A stretch of 64,000 nt of DNA from Bradyrhizobium oropedii (GCF_020889685.1 NZ_JACMYO010000002.1:62001-126000); one strand, 5' to 3'. Positions 55,054 to 64,000 are shown, counted from the stretch's first letter. Notes: a model not told the origin generated them from the letters alone. Made by a program: numbers and translations.

Positions 55054-56316
55054 ATGCGTGGCTACCGCGCGTTCGTCGCGGCACTCGCGCTCGCGTCCAT
55101 CACGACGGTTGCAAAGGCCGGCTCGCCGGGGCCGGCCGCGCACCGCTTTTCGGCGGAAGGCCTCGCCAAGGTCTCCGCCTATGTCGGGAACGAGGTCGCG
55201 ACCGGGAAGCTACCCGGTGCGATCCTGTTGCTGCAACAGCATGGCAAGCCGGTCTACTACCAGAATTTCGGAGTCCGTGACGTCGCCACCGAATTCTCGA
55301 TGAGCGCGGATACCATCTTCCGTCTCTATTCGATGTCGAAGCCGATCACGACGGTCATCGCGATGATGCTGGTGGAGGAGGGCAAGCTTGCCCTCAACGA
55401 TCCGGTGTCGAAATACATCCCGGCCTTTGCCGACATGAAGGTCGGCGTGGAGAAGCGTGGCGACGAGGGCAAGCCGTCGATGACGCTGGAGCCGCTCAAG
55501 CGGCCGGTCACCATCGAAGACCTGATGCGCCACACGGCAGGCTTGCCCTACGGCTATTATGGCGGCGGTGTCGTGAACAAGACCTACGCCGATGCCGGCC
55601 TGTTCGACAATGATCCCGACAATGCCGAATTCGTGGCGCGGCTCACGGCGATGCCGCTCGCCGAGCAACCCGGCACGCAATGGGACTACGGCCATTCCAC
55701 CGATGTGCTCGGCCGCATCATCGAGGTGATAACAGGCAAATCCCTGTTTCAGGTCGAGAAGGAGCGGCTGCTCGATCCGCTCGGCATGAACGAGACCGCG
55801 TTCTATGTCGCCGACCGCGCGAAATGGCCGCTGATCGCCGAGCCGATGCCGAAGGATCGCAACCTCAGCCCGATCGCTGACATCAGCGACCCGCGCCAGC
55901 CGCTGCGGCGCGAATCCGGCGGCGGCGGCCTGGTCGGCACCATCGGCGACTATGCGCGCTTCTCGCAGATGCTTCTGAACGGCGGCAGCTATCAGGGCCG
56001 GCGCTATCTGAAGCCGGAAACCATCGCGCTGATGGCGTCGGATCATATCGGTCCGGAAACCGGGGTCGTGCGCGACAAGAACTATTATCCCGGTCCGAAC
56101 TCCGGCTTCGGCCTCGGCTTCGCGGTCCGCACCTCGGTGCCGGCGAATACATCCTGGCCGTTGGGCGAGTATCGCTGGGACGGTGTCGGCGGCACGTTCT
56201 TCTTCATCGATCCCGCGGACGATCTGTTCGGGATATTCATGGTGCAGACGCCGTCACAGCGCGGCCGGATCCAGCAGGAGCTGAAGACGCTGATCTACCA
56301 GGCGATGGGAAGGTAG
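55054..56316 (+). CDS. Exported serine hydrolase (beta-lactamase class C family), copy 2
   Basis: A paralogue of the gene just upstream, 420 residues. Signal peptide: YRAFVAALALASITTVAKAG. The SxxK motif is SMSKP (FRLYSMSKPITTVIAMML) and the second is the YGHS of WDYGHSTDV. Long stretches match copy 1 (SKYIP.FADMKVGVEK, LKRPVTI.DLM.HT), so it arose by tandem duplication. ATG 55054 is preferred because the earlier in-frame ATG 55018 is inside the dispersed repeat. Both products probably act in the periplasm on esters or peptides; whether they differ in substrate is unknown. Confidence 0.88.
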   Translation: MRGYRAFVAALALASITTVAKAGSPGPAAHRFSAEGLAKVSAYVGNEVATGKLPGAILLLQQHGKPVYYQNFGVRDVATEFSMSADTIFRLYSMSKPITTVIAMMLVEEGKLALNDPVSKYIPAFADMKVGVEKRGDEGKPSMTLEPLKRPVTIEDLMRHTAGLPYGYYGGGVVNKTYADAGLFDNDPDNAEFVARLTAMPLAEQPGTQWDYGHSTDVLGRIIEVITGKSLFQVEKERLLDPLGMNETAFYVADRAKWPLIAEPMPKDRNLSPIADISDPRQPLRRESGGGGLVGTIGDYARFSQMLLNGGSYQGRRYLKPETIALMASDHIGPETGVVRDKNYYPGPNSGFGLGFAVRTSVPANTSWPLGEYRWDGVGGTFFFIDPADDLFGIFMVQTPSQRGRIQQELKTLIYQAMGR

Positions 56317-56337
56317 ATCCGGGCAAGACCATCTTCT

Positions 56338-56423
56338 CGTCATTGCGAGCGAGAGCGAAGCAATCCATCCCGCCACTTGCTGAGACATGGATTGCTTCGT
56401 CGCTTCCGCTCCTCGCAATGACA
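56338..56423. repeat. Dispersed palindromic repeat, family B copy 3
   Basis: CGTCATTGCGAG..GAAGCAATCCAT and ATGGATTGCTTCG..CTCGCAATGACA pair over about 86 bases. It lies between the convergent hydrolase and threonine aldolase genes, a suitable place for a two-way terminator. Confidence 0.82.
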
Positions 56424-56432
56424 GTGTGGGAG

Positions 56433-57500
56433 CTACGCCGCGCGAACGATATCCCTGACGTGGCCGATCATTTCCTCGATCTGGGCCGCGGTGACATCGA
56501 GATGCGTGCAGGCCCTGATCCGGCCGTCCATCATTGCCAGCGTTACGCCGCGCTTGCGCAGCTCGGTGACCATCTTGTCGCCGGATACGCCGGCGCCGTC
56601 GGGCTTGAAGAAGACGAGGTTGGTCTCGGGCGCCTGCACTGCAATGCCGTTGATCTGCGACAGCCCGCGCGCCAGCGCCCGCGCATTGGCATGATCGTCG
56701 GCGAGGCGGTCGACGTGGTGATCGAGTGCGTAGATGCAGGCGGCGGCACAGACGCCGGACTGCCGCATCGAGCCGCCGAGCCGCTGCTTCCAGCGCCAGA
56801 CGTCGTCGATGAAGGCGCGTGTGCCGGCGATCACGCCGCCGATCGGCGCGCCCAGGCCCTTGGAGAAATCGATCCAGGCCGAATCCCAACCGGCCGTCAT
56901 GTCGCGCGGCGAGATGCCGGATGCGACGGTAGCATTCAGGAGCCGCGCGCCGTCCATATGGGTCACGAGCCCATGGGTCTTGGCGATGCGCGCGACCTCG
57001 TCGAGTGCGGCCTTCTTCCAGATCGTACCGCCGCCGATATTGGCGGTCTGCTCGACGCTGACGAGCACCTGCGGCGGCTGGTAGCGGGTGCGTGGATGCA
57101 GCGCCGCGCGGAAGGTCTCCGGCGTGAACTGGCCGTCATCGCCCGGCAGCTGCGTGATCTGGAAACCGCCGAGCGCGGCATGCGCGCCGCCCTCGCGGGC
57201 GATGATATGCGCGGTCGCGTGCGCCAGGATCTCGTCGCCGGGGCGGCAATAGGCCAGCGTCGCCGCGACGTTGCACATCGTGCCCGATGGCATGAAAACG
57301 GCAGCCTCCTTGCCGAGCAGATCGGCGACGCGGGCGCAGAGTTCGTTGGTCGTGGGATCGTCACCGACCTGCTCGTCACCGACCTCTGCCTTGGCCATCG
57401 CCTCGCGCATCGCCGGCGTCGGCTTCGTCTGGGTGTCCGACAGCAGGTTGATGCGGACGGCGGGCGCCTTCGGATCGGGCGGGGCAGGGGTGTAGTGCAT
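56433..57500 (-). CDS. Low-specificity L-threonine aldolase
   Basis: PLP enzyme that splits threonine or allo-threonine into glycine and acetaldehyde. The 355-residue protein has INLLSDTQTKPTPAMREAMA at the start, MPSGTMCNV for the phosphate, HMDGARLLNA, and the lysine motif DFSKGLGAPIGG. Adjacent helices match fold type I. It makes glycine and so could be linked with the glycine riboswitch at the other end of the window only in a loose metabolic sense. Start ATG 57500 has GAGAGA in front of it. Confidence 0.92.
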   Translation of the reverse strand: MHYTPAPPDPKAPAVRINLLSDTQTKPTPAMREAMAKAEVGDEQVGDDPTTNELCARVADLLGKEAAVFMPSGTMCNVAATLAYCRPGDEILAHATAHIIAREGGAHAALGGFQITQLPGDDGQFTPETFRAALHPRTRYQPPQVLVSVEQTANIGGGTIWKKAALDEVARIAKTHGLVTHMDGARLLNATVASGISPRDMTAGWDSAWIDFSKGLGAPIGGVIAGTRAFIDDVWRWKQRLGGSMRQSGVCAAACIYALDHHVDRLADDHANARALARGLSQINGIAVQAPETNLVFFKPDGAGVSGDKMVTELRKRGVTLAMMDGRIRACTHLDVTAAQIEEMIGHVRDIVRAA

Positions 57501-57542
57501 GATGTTTCTCTCGGTCGATGTGCCGCGACTTTAGCCAAACAA

Positions 57543-57569
57543 AAAGGCCCCGGCAAAACCGGGGCCTTT
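57543..57569 (-). terminator. Intrinsic terminator of rpsD
   Basis: An 11-base-pair stem, AAAGGCCCCGG (57543-57553) with CCGGGGCCTTT (57559-57569) and a 5-base loop. On the minus strand it is followed by TTTTTGTTT, so it ends the rpsD transcript, whose stop is at 57593. Confidence 0.92.
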
Positions 57570-57592
57570 CCAAACTCGCAATGCTGAACTGA

Positions 57593-58210
57593 TCAGCGCG
57601 AATAGAATTCGACGATCAGATGCGGCTCCATCTGTACCGGGAACGGCACGTCGGTGAGGGCCGGGGTGCGGACGAACTTCGCGGTCATCTTGCCGTGATC
57701 GACCTCGAGGAAGTCAGGCACGTCGCGCTCGGGCAGCTGGGCGGCTTCCAGCACCGGCGTCAGCTGCTTGGAGGCTTCCTTGACCTCGATGGTGTCGCCG
57801 ATCTTCAGCTTGTAGCTGCCGATGTTGACCTTGCGGCCGTTCACCTTGACGTGGCCGTGGTTGATGAACTGGCGCGCGGCGAACATCGTGGCGACGAACT
57901 TGGCACGATAGACCACGGTGTCGAGACGGCGCTCGAGGAGGCCGATCAGGTTCTCGCCGGTGTCGCCCTTCAGGCGGCTGGCTTCGACATAGATGCCGTG
58001 GAACTGGCGCTCGGAAATGTTGGCGTAGTAGCCCTTGAGCTTCTGCTTGGCGCGGAGCTGCACGCCGAAGTCGGAGAGCTTGCCCTTGCGGCGCTGGCCG
58101 TGCTGGCCGGGGCCGTATTCGCGGCGGTTCACGGGGCTCTTCGGGCGGCCCCAGATATTCTGGCCCATGCGGCGATCGATCTTGTACTTCGCCTCACTGC
58201 GCTTTGTCAT
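57593..58210 (-). CDS. rpsD: 30S ribosomal protein S4
   Basis: Primary 16S rRNA-binding protein of the small subunit, 205 residues. Start [21 protein letters not shown] at ATG 58210 (an upstream GTG-like extension to 58237 is not needed). The S4 RNA-binding domain is at about 95-155: [36 protein letters not shown]. It stands alone, as usual for this group, with a good terminator. The region upstream (58211-58529) should hold its promoter. Confidence 0.97.
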   Translation of the reverse strand: MTKRSEAKYKIDRRMGQNIWGRPKSPVNRREYGPGQHGQRRKGKLSDFGVQLRAKQKLKGYYANISERQFHGIYVEASRLKGDTGENLIGLLERRLDTVVYRAKFVATMFAARQFINHGHVKVNGRKVNIGSYKLKIGDTIEVKEASKQLTPVLEAAQLPERDVPDFLEVDHGKMTAKFVRTPALTDVPFPVQMEPHLIVEFYSR

Positions 58211-58529
58211 CGCGTCCTCTTTGGATAGCCGTCGCACGAAGCGCCCGGCGTTTTGTCAGTCTAGGGTTTGAGGAGACGCGCCCTCCTGTGTACCGGCCAA
58301 AAGGCCTGTACCGACAGGTTCGCCTCGAAAGCTCGGGGAGAACCACGGGTCGCGAAACGCATCGCGGGCCGAAACCGGCCCGCGAGCAAGGGTGGTCTTA
58401 AGGAGAAAGTCCGGTTCTGTCAAACAAAACGCGGGGCGTTTTGGGCCGAATCGGCGTCAAAATCGACTATTTCGGCCCTCAAAGGCGATTTCTGGCCGCG
58501 CGGACGCCAAAGGCCAAATTTGGTTCGGT
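58211..58529. other. Gene-free region between cupin remnant and rpsD
   Basis: No gene is supported in 319 bases. The part just upstream of rpsD probably carries its promoter and leader. A plus-strand open frame across it (58268-58567) has unlikely composition and no ribosome site. I see no conserved structure. Confidence 0.5.
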
Positions 58530-58920
58530 TCACGGCGCCGGTTTCGCCAAGGGCTCGCCGGCCTTGACGATGTAGACTCCGAGCACCTTGAGCGGCTTTT
58601 CGCCGGAAGTCTTGGCGTCGTGCACCGCACCTTCCGGGAATCTGGTAGGAATCTCCAGCCTTCAGCTTCAACGGCGGCTTGCCGTCGATCAGGAGCTCGA
58701 GCTCGCCGTCGAGCACATAGCCGGTTTCAACACCGGGATTGCTGTGACGCCCCGACGCACCCCCGGCCGGAACCTCGGCAATCGCCGTGACCGTGTTGTA
58801 GCCCGCGGGGAAATCGACCTTCTGCAGCGGGGTTCGCTTGATGCCGCTCTGTTGCGCAACAGCAGCGCCGGCACCGGCAAACGCGATCACAGTGAGACCA
58901 AGCAGCAATTTTCTGAACAT
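58530..58920 (-). pseudogene. Exported cupin-domain protein, frameshifted
   Basis: A small secreted cupin protein. The first 93 residues or so are good: signal peptide MFRKLLLGLTVIAFAGAGAAVAQ, then PAGYNTVTAIAEVPAGGAS, GRHSNPGVETGYVLDGELEL and LKLKAGDSYQIP. At about 58632-58644 the frame breaks: after GDSYQIP the right continuation, PEGAVHDAKTSGEKPLKVLG.. to AKPAP and a stop at 58530-58532, is in another frame. One or a few bases are missing around CCCGGAAGG. This is a recent mutation or a sequencing error, since both halves are well preserved. The unbroken frame otherwise runs on to 58420 through unrelated sequence. Confidence 0.85.
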
Positions 58921-59204
58921 GCATTTCCTCCCAACCGGCGGGAGTGTGGCAGCGCGGAATCGCGGCGAAAAGCAGGTGATGTGTGATGTGCGCTTTCGAC
59001 ATTGGGATTAGTCCGTTCATCTAACAGCGCAGGCTGTCGTGAAACTGGACGCGGCCGTGCTTACGCGAAGCCTACAGGCTGTTTAGGCAATTGCGGTGCT
59101 GCGCCGCAGGAAGATGCTGCGCGCCGGGCCGCGGTTCCTTCACGACGAAGCCGGAATATTCTTCGGCGGCAGGCGACTGCGCCAAGCGCGTGGTTGGCTT
59201 CGCT

Positions 59205-59987
59205 TCACGCCTGGCGCTTGATCCCGGCGAACGCAGCCGCGATGCCGCGCTGGAACAGCGACCAGTCGAAGCCGAGCGCGAGTGCGAGGTAGCCGCGGTC
59301 GATCATCGCGTTGGCCTGCTCGGCGGTGCGCGCGACGCCGCCGATCGGCACGCCGCTCTTCATGATGCCTTGCTCGGCGCGCTGCATCAGCGCGACCACT
59401 TCGGGATCGTCAGGCAGGCCGCGCTTGTTGATCGAGGTGGCGAGATCGCCGGGGCCGATCACCGCGAGGTCGATGCCGGGCGTCGCCATGATCTCATCGA
59501 TCCGGTTCACGGCATCGACATGCTCGATCGTGATCATGCAGATCATGTCGTCGTCGGCGGTCGCCATGTAATCGTTCATCGAGACCCCCCAGCGGAATGG
59601 CGCATGAAACGGGCCCCAGAGCCGGTCGCCCCGCGGCGGGTAGCGCACGCTGCGCACCGCTTTCTCGGCGTCGGCGCGATTGCAGATCATCGGAAAGTTG
59701 ATGCCGAGCGCACCGATGTCCATCGGCGCCTTGGCGAGATGCGGCTCGTTGGCGGCGATCCGCACCATCGGCACGCAGGACGTGCCTGAGGTCGCCACGA
59801 TCATCGCATGCGCGGTGCCGAGATCGATCGGGCCGTGCTCGAGATCGACGATGATCCAGTCCAGCGACTGCGCCATGATCTGCACGGTCTGGATGCTTGG
59901 AATGGTCGCAATTGCGCCGAAGCTCGGGCGCTTGTCGCGCCACTGTTGTCGCAGGCGGTTGAGCGGCGTCAGCGGGGCTGCGGTCAA
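59205..59987 (-). CDS. HpcH/HpaI-family aldolase
   Basis: A 260-residue TIM-barrel class II aldolase of the 2,4-dihydroxyhept-2-ene-dioate type, which splits 4-hydroxy-2-oxo acids with a divalent metal. Motifs are DWIIVDLEHGPIDLGTA (Glu and His near the active site), PMVRIAANEP, MICMITIEHVDAVNRIDEI and DLAVIGPGDLATSI. The natural substrate is not certain. It is a single gene, with no linked catabolic genes in the window. Confidence 0.88.
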   Translation of the reverse strand: MTAAPLTPLNRLRQQWRDKRPSFGAIATIPSIQTVQIMAQSLDWIIVDLEHGPIDLGTAHAMIVATSGTSCVPMVRIAANEPHLAKAPMDIGALGINFPMICNRADAEKAVRSVRYPPRGDRLWGPFHAPFRWGVSMNDYMATADDDMICMITIEHVDAVNRIDEIMATPGIDLAVIGPGDLATSINKRGLPDDPEVVALMQRAEQGIMKSGVPIGGVARTAEQANAMIDRGYLALALGFDWSLFQRGIAAAFAGIKRQA

Positions 59988-60045
59988 ATGCGATCCTCCT
60001 GCGAAGCAAGGACAAAACTAGCAGCACCGCGTGACAGCAAAAGGC

Positions 60046-60843
60046 TCAGGCCGGGACGCGGCCGCCGAAGAATGGCGTCAGCGCCTCGCTCAGCTTGTGC
60101 GGACGCTTCGAGGTGAAGATCATCTCGGCGCCGGCCTCGTCGCTCTCGGTGCCGGCCGGGCCGAGCAGGTCCGCGACGCGACGGGCGATTGCGGGGGCCG
60201 GATCGATCCAGTCGACCGGCCAGGGCGCGAGCCTCGACAGCCGTTCCAGCAACAGCGGATAATGCGTGCAGGCGAGCACGACGGTGTCGGTGCGGGCAGG
60301 GTCATTGACGCCGGCGCCGACGAAGCAGGGCTCAAGCTCGGCCGCGATGTCCTCATCGCGCACGGTTTGGCCGCTGAGGGCTGCTTCCGCCAGCGAGGCG
60401 AGCTCGCCGGAACCGACCAGCGTCACCTCGCAGCCCTGCGCAAAGTCCGAGATCAGCTTGCGGGTATATTCCCGTTTCACAGTGCCTCTGGTGCCGAGCA
60501 CCGAGACGCGTCGTGTCTTCGACGAGGCGCAGGCCGGCTTGATCGCAGGCACCGTGCCGACGAAGGGCAGGCGGTAAGCGTCGCGCAGATGCGACATCAC
60601 CAGCGTGGACGCCGTGTTGCAGGCGATCACGACGAGGTCAGGCGCGTGGGTCTCGATCAGCTCGCCGACCAGCGGCACCACGCGGGCGATGATCTCATCC
60701 TCGGTGTGGTGGCCATAGGGGAAGAATGCGTCGTCGGCGACGTAAACATAGTGTGCGTCGGGCCGGGCGCGGACAATCTCGCGCAGCACGGTGAGGCCGC
60801 CGAGGCCGGAATCGAACACCAGGATGGTTGGGGGAGTGGACAC
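60046..60843 (-). CDS. murI: Glutamate racemase
   Basis: Makes D-glutamate for cell wall peptide. The 265-residue protein has the two catalytic cysteines in VIACNTASTLV (Cys75) and VLACTHYPLLL (Cys192), and IGV-like FDSGLGGLTVLREI at the start. The start GTG 60843 is chosen; family length is normal. It is convergent with nothing close and lies 58 bases downstream of the aldolase start on the same strand. Confidence 0.95.
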   Translation of the reverse strand: MSTPPTILVFDSGLGGLTVLREIVRARPDAHYVYVADDAFFPYGHHTEDEIIARVVPLVGELIETHAPDLVVIACNTASTLVMSHLRDAYRLPFVGTVPAIKPACASSKTRRVSVLGTRGTVKREYTRKLISDFAQGCEVTLVGSGELASLAEAALSGQTVRDEDIAAELEPCFVGAGVNDPARTDTVVLACTHYPLLLERLSRLAPWPVDWIDPAPAIARRVADLLGPAGTESDEAGAEMIFTSKRPHKLSEALTPFFGGRVPA

Positions 60844-61024
60844 GCGGAAATTCTATCCGAAGCAGGGTTACCATTCAGTTGTCTTTGCCTGCCCGGCCTT
60901 TGGGGCCGACAAAAGGCGGTGAAGCCGGGAATTTCATATGGCCTTGGTCAATACCTGCAAGTATCACGGCAAACTATTGCTGCGACGTGTGAAATCCAAA
61001 CGGGTTGCCGGGGACCAATCGACC

Positions 61025-61588
61025 ATGATCCGCAATACCACCGTGAGCTGGGGCTCGCTCGCCCGCGCGTTCCACTGGGTGCTCGGCATCGCCATCATCG
61101 GCATGCTGGCCTACGGCTGGTGGATGAACCACATCCCGGCGCGGGCGGACAAGTTCTTCTACCGCTCGATCCACGCCGACATCGGCTATCTGGTGCTGCT
61201 GTTCACGGTGCTGCGGCTGCTCTGGCGCGGCGTCAATCCGACGCCGGCGCTGCCGGCCGACATGCCGGCCTGGCAGCGGATCGCCGCCCATGTCAGCCAT
61301 GGCGCACTCTATGCCGTCACCGTCCTGGTGGCGATGCTGGGCTGGGCCCATTCCGGCTCCCGCGCCCAGGACTATTCGAGCTTCTTCGGCCTGTTCCACG
61401 TGCCCCAGATCACCTCGCCCGACAAGGCGGCGGCGGATGCCTATGAGGGGCGCCACATCTTCTTCGCCTATGTGCTGCTGGCGCTGATCGTGCTGCACCT
61501 CGTCGCGGTCGCCTACCACCACTTCGTCAAGCGCGATCGCGTTGCTGCGCGGATGATGGGGGCGGGTGAGGTCGACCGCGCCCGCTAG
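61025..61588 (+). CDS. Cytochrome b561-type membrane protein
   Basis: A 187-residue inner-membrane b-type cytochrome with four helices. Haem-ligand histidines are in RAFHWVLGIAII (helix 1), RSIHADIGYLVLLFTVLR (helix 2), HVSHGALYAVTVLVAMLGW (helix 3) and LIVLHLVAVAYHHFVKRD (helix 4). The proteins pass electrons between quinone and periplasmic acceptors, often superoxide. ATG 61025 is preferred; the open frame goes back to 60938. A start with MIRNTT then NTTVSWGSLARAFHW fits the family. Confidence 0.9.
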   Translation: MIRNTTVSWGSLARAFHWVLGIAIIGMLAYGWWMNHIPARADKFFYRSIHADIGYLVLLFTVLRLLWRGVNPTPALPADMPAWQRIAAHVSHGALYAVTVLVAMLGWAHSGSRAQDYSSFFGLFHVPQITSPDKAAADAYEGRHIFFAYVLLALIVLHLVAVAYHHFVKRDRVAARMMGAGEVDRAR

Positions 61589-61674
61589 GCGGGGGCCGGT
61601 GTTCCAAAATGATCGCCGGCGCGGGGACAACCGCGCTACCCTGAACAGGGGCGGCCATCGCGGCCGGAACGCTC

Positions 61675-62700
61675 GTGGACAATCCCGCACTCGATCAAGC
61701 GAACTGGCGGATGCCGGACGAGGGCGCGCCGCATGCCGCCACCTGGATGGCGTTCGGCGCCAGCGCGGCGATCTGGGGCGGCAAGCTGCTGCCGGTTGCG
61801 CGGGACAATCTCGCCACTATCGCCAAGGCCATCGCGGCCTATGAGCGCGTCAACATGCTGGTGCGCGAGGAGGATCACGACATCGCCGAGCGGCTCTGCG
61901 GTCCCACGGTCAGCCTCGTCATTCGACCGGTCGATGACGTCTGGATGCGCGATACCGGGCCGGTCTTTGTGAAGGATCCGTCGGGGCAACTCGGTGCCGT
62001 CGGCTTCAATTTCAACGGCTGGGGCAACAAGCAGCGCCATGCGCTCGATGCCGAGGTCGCAGAACACGTGGCCCGGGCTGCGAAGGCGACATTCATCAAG
62101 GCCGGCCTGGTGCTGGAAGGCGGCGGCATCGAAGTCGACGGCGAGGGGACCGCCATCATCACCGAGAGCTGCGTCCTCAACCCAAATCGCAACCCGGGTG
62201 TGTCCAAGGACAAATGCGAGGCCGAATTGTCTCGCGTCCTCGGGCTGGAGAAGATCATCTGGCTGCCCGGCATTGCCGGCAAGGACATCACCGACGGGCA
62301 CACCGACTTCTATGCACGGTTTGCCAGTCCCGGCGTCGTCGTCACGGGCCTCGAACAGGACCCGTCGTCGTTCGACCACGCGGTCACGAAACGACACCTC
62401 GAGATCCTGCGCGGCGCTGTTGATGCCAAGGGCCGGCGCCTGGAGGTCGTGGTGTTGCACGGACCGTCAACCTGGCGCGCAAAATACGGCAACAAGGATT
62501 TCGCCGCCGGATACATCAATTTCTACGTCTGCAACGGCGCCGTGATCGCACCGGAATTCGGCGACGCGGCAGCCGACCGCAACGCGCGCGATATCCTGCG
62601 GGAGCTGTTTGCCGACCGCGAGGTCATCCAGCTCAACATCGACGGCATCGCCGCCGGCGGCGGTGGAATTCACTGCACCACGCAACAGCAGCCGCGTTGA
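61675..62700 (+). CDS. Agmatine deiminase family protein
   Basis: A 341-residue peptidyl-arginine-deiminase-fold enzyme that turns agmatine into N-carbamoylputrescine. The catalytic Cys is Cys334 in GGGGIHCTTQQQP; the partner residues are in VLEGGGIEVDGEG and DGHTDFYARF; WMRDTGPVFV is the substrate Asp motif. It starts with GTG 61675. No putrescine-pathway partner (N-carbamoylputrescine amidase) is adjacent, so its role in polyamine synthesis or arginine use is from the family only. Confidence 0.92.
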   Translation: MDNPALDQANWRMPDEGAPHAATWMAFGASAAIWGGKLLPVARDNLATIAKAIAAYERVNMLVREEDHDIAERLCGPTVSLVIRPVDDVWMRDTGPVFVKDPSGQLGAVGFNFNGWGNKQRHALDAEVAEHVARAAKATFIKAGLVLEGGGIEVDGEGTAIITESCVLNPNRNPGVSKDKCEAELSRVLGLEKIIWLPGIAGKDITDGHTDFYARFASPGVVVTGLEQDPSSFDHAVTKRHLEILRGAVDAKGRRLEVVVLHGPSTWRAKYGNKDFAAGYINFYVCNGAVIAPEFGDAAADRNARDILRELFADREVIQLNIDGIAAGGGGIHCTTQQQPR

Positions 62701-62762
62701 TGACGCAGGCCGCACCGGCCGCGAACCAATCGCGGCCGGGTTCATGAGCTGCGCGCGTGGCG

Positions 62763-63935
62763 CTAGCCGGCCGGCATCTGCTTCTCGACCAGGCGCACCC
62801 AGTAGGAGGCGCCGTGGCCGAGAATGTTGTCGTTGAACTTGTAGGCGGGGTGGTGGCACATCGGACCATCGCCCATGCCGAGGAAGACGAACGCGCCGGG
62901 GCGCGCCTCCAGCATGAACGCAAAATCCTCGGCGCCCATGACCGGCACCAGATTGTCGTTGACGCGGTCGGCGCCGACCACGTCGCGGGCGACCTCGGCG
63001 GCGACGCCGGCCTCGCGCGCGTGGTTCAGCGTCACCGGATACATGCGTCCATAATCCGTCTCGGCCGATCCGCCATAGGCCTTGGCGATACTGGAGGCGA
63101 CCTCGCCGATCCGGCGCTCGACCATATCGCGCACCCCGGGATCGAGCGTGCGCACGGTGCCGCCCAGCGTGACGGTCTCCGGGATCACGTTGAAGGCGCT
63201 GCCGGCCTCGAACATGGTGATCGAGATGACCGCCGATTTCAGCGGATCGAGATTGCGCGACACGATCGATTGCAGCGCGTTGATGATCTGGGCGCCGATC
63301 AGCACGCTGTCGATCGCCTCGTGCGGGGCGGCGCCGGCGTGGCCGCCCTTGCCGTGCACGACGATCTTCAAGGTGTCGGACGAGGCCAGCATCGGGCCGG
63401 GCGTGGTCGCGAAATAACCTTCGGGCAGGCCGGGCATGTTGTGCAGGCCGTAGACCTCCTGGATGCCCCAGCGGGTCATCAGCCCGTCGTCGACCATCGC
63501 CTTGCCGCCGGCGCCGCCTTCCTCGGCGGGCTGGAAGATCACGACCGCGGTGCCGTCGAAATTGCGCGTCTCGGTGAGGTATTTCGCGGCGCCCAGCAGC
63601 ATCGCGGTGTGGCCGTCATGGCCGCAGGCGTGCATCTTGCCCGGGATCTTCGAGGCGTAGTCGACGCCCGACGCCTCCACGATCGGCAGCGCGTCCATGT
63701 CGGCGCGCAGTCCGATGGTCTTGCCCGAATTGGACTTGCGGCCACGGATCACGCCGACCACGCCGGTGCGCCCGATCCCGGTCACCACCTCGTCGCAGCC
63801 GAACTCGCGCAGCTTCTCGGCAACAATGCCGGCGGTGCGGTGGACCTCGTAGAGCAGCTCGGGATTCTCGTGGAAGTCATGGCGCCAGGCGGCCATTTCA
63901 TCCGAGAGGGCGGCAACGCGATTGACGATGGGCAT
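62763..63935 (-). CDS. M20 amidohydrolase (hippurate hydrolase/aminoacylase type)
   Basis: A 390-residue zinc peptidase-family enzyme that removes acyl groups from N-acyl amino acids. Metal ligands are in KMHACGHDGHTAMLLGAA (HACGHDGH), IFQPAEEGGAGG (Glu) and PAYKFND with the final His in CHHPAYKFND. The start MPIVNRVAALSDEMAAWRHDFH is typical. It is convergent with the agmatine deiminase gene and ends 62 bases from its stop. The natural substrate is unknown. Confidence 0.93.
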   Translation of the reverse strand: MPIVNRVAALSDEMAAWRHDFHENPELLYEVHRTAGIVAEKLREFGCDEVVTGIGRTGVVGVIRGRKSNSGKTIGLRADMDALPIVEASGVDYASKIPGKMHACGHDGHTAMLLGAAKYLTETRNFDGTAVVIFQPAEEGGAGGKAMVDDGLMTRWGIQEVYGLHNMPGLPEGYFATTPGPMLASSDTLKIVVHGKGGHAGAAPHEAIDSVLIGAQIINALQSIVSRNLDPLKSAVISITMFEAGSAFNVIPETVTLGGTVRTLDPGVRDMVERRIGEVASSIAKAYGGSAETDYGRMYPVTLNHAREAGVAAEVARDVVGADRVNDNLVPVMGAEDFAFMLEARPGAFVFLGMGDGPMCHHPAYKFNDNILGHGASYWVRLVEKQMPAG

Positions 63936-64000
63936 GGGAAGCGTCCGTTTCTTGTGATTGCGTAGAGCGGGTTAGCGTAGCGTAACCTGCCGGCTTGTCA

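Noticed and set aside
58268-58567. Small plus-strand open frame upstream of rpsD
   Set aside because: Unusual composition, no ribosome site, crosses the end of the cupin remnant in reverse.

Overview
The window reads as chromosomal DNA of a GC-rich alphaproteobacterium, most likely Bradyrhizobium or a close relative. This is inferred from the proteins (zeta-type F1-ATPase inhibitor beside purC, short PurL with PurS and PurQ, MlotiK1-like potassium channel, many ABC/TRAP-like binding proteins and SDR enzymes), strong GC3 bias, and three or four families of short palindromic repeats between genes. Coding density is high. I see no phage, plasmid, CRISPR, rRNA, tRNA or insertion sequence.

Layout. 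0-10 kb: a tandem glycine riboswitch reading off the left edge, alaS, a cyclic-nucleotide-gated K+ channel, a DUF3455 protein, icd, an alpha/beta hydrolase with a membrane tail, and a TrmJ-type methyltransferase fused to a worn DUF559 domain. 10-20 kb: a membrane adenylate/guanylate cyclase, an SDR plus binding-protein operon, a PACE efflux pump with divergent LysR, another SDR, a TPR protein, a diguanylate cyclase and a DUF21 protein. 20-26 kb: TetR divergent from OsmC, acyl-CoA-dehydrogenase-like flavoprotein, double rhodanese and cyanase, then a purB-type lyase. 26-30 kb: a six-bladed propeller (lectin-like) protein, a PEP mutase/isocitrate lyase family enzyme with divergent LysR, and the ATPase inhibitor zeta. 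30-43 kb: purC-purS-(exported protein)-purQ, then a Bug/TctC binding protein, TPR membrane protein, EamA exporter, HxlR/GST pair, a large exported phosphatase/phosphodiesterase, a thioesterase, and purL with a clear terminator. 43-46 kb: a deletion junction joining a headless soxR to a headless and frameshifted RND pump gene. 46-54 kb: acyltransferase, small membrane proteins, BolA, LtrA, the ergothioneine genes egtD/egtB, monothiol glutaredoxin and a macrodomain protein. 54-64 kb: two tandem serine hydrolases, threonine aldolase, rpsD with terminator, a frameshifted cupin gene, HpcH aldolase, murI, cytochrome b561, agmatine deiminase and an M20 amidohydrolase.

Themes. De novo purine synthesis is covered by purB-type lyase, purC, purS, purQ and purL. 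Thiol and redox handling is dense (OsmC, rhodanese, GST, ergothioneine, glutaredoxin, BolA, SoxR remnant). Four regulators (TetR, two LysR, HxlR) each sit divergent to a likely target. The most interesting items are the OsmC/flavoprotein/rhodanese/cyanase cluster with a visible TetR operator, the isolated propeller protein behind a perfect palindrome, the soxR-RND deletion scar, and a dispersed repeat whose edge supplies the stop codon of three different genes.
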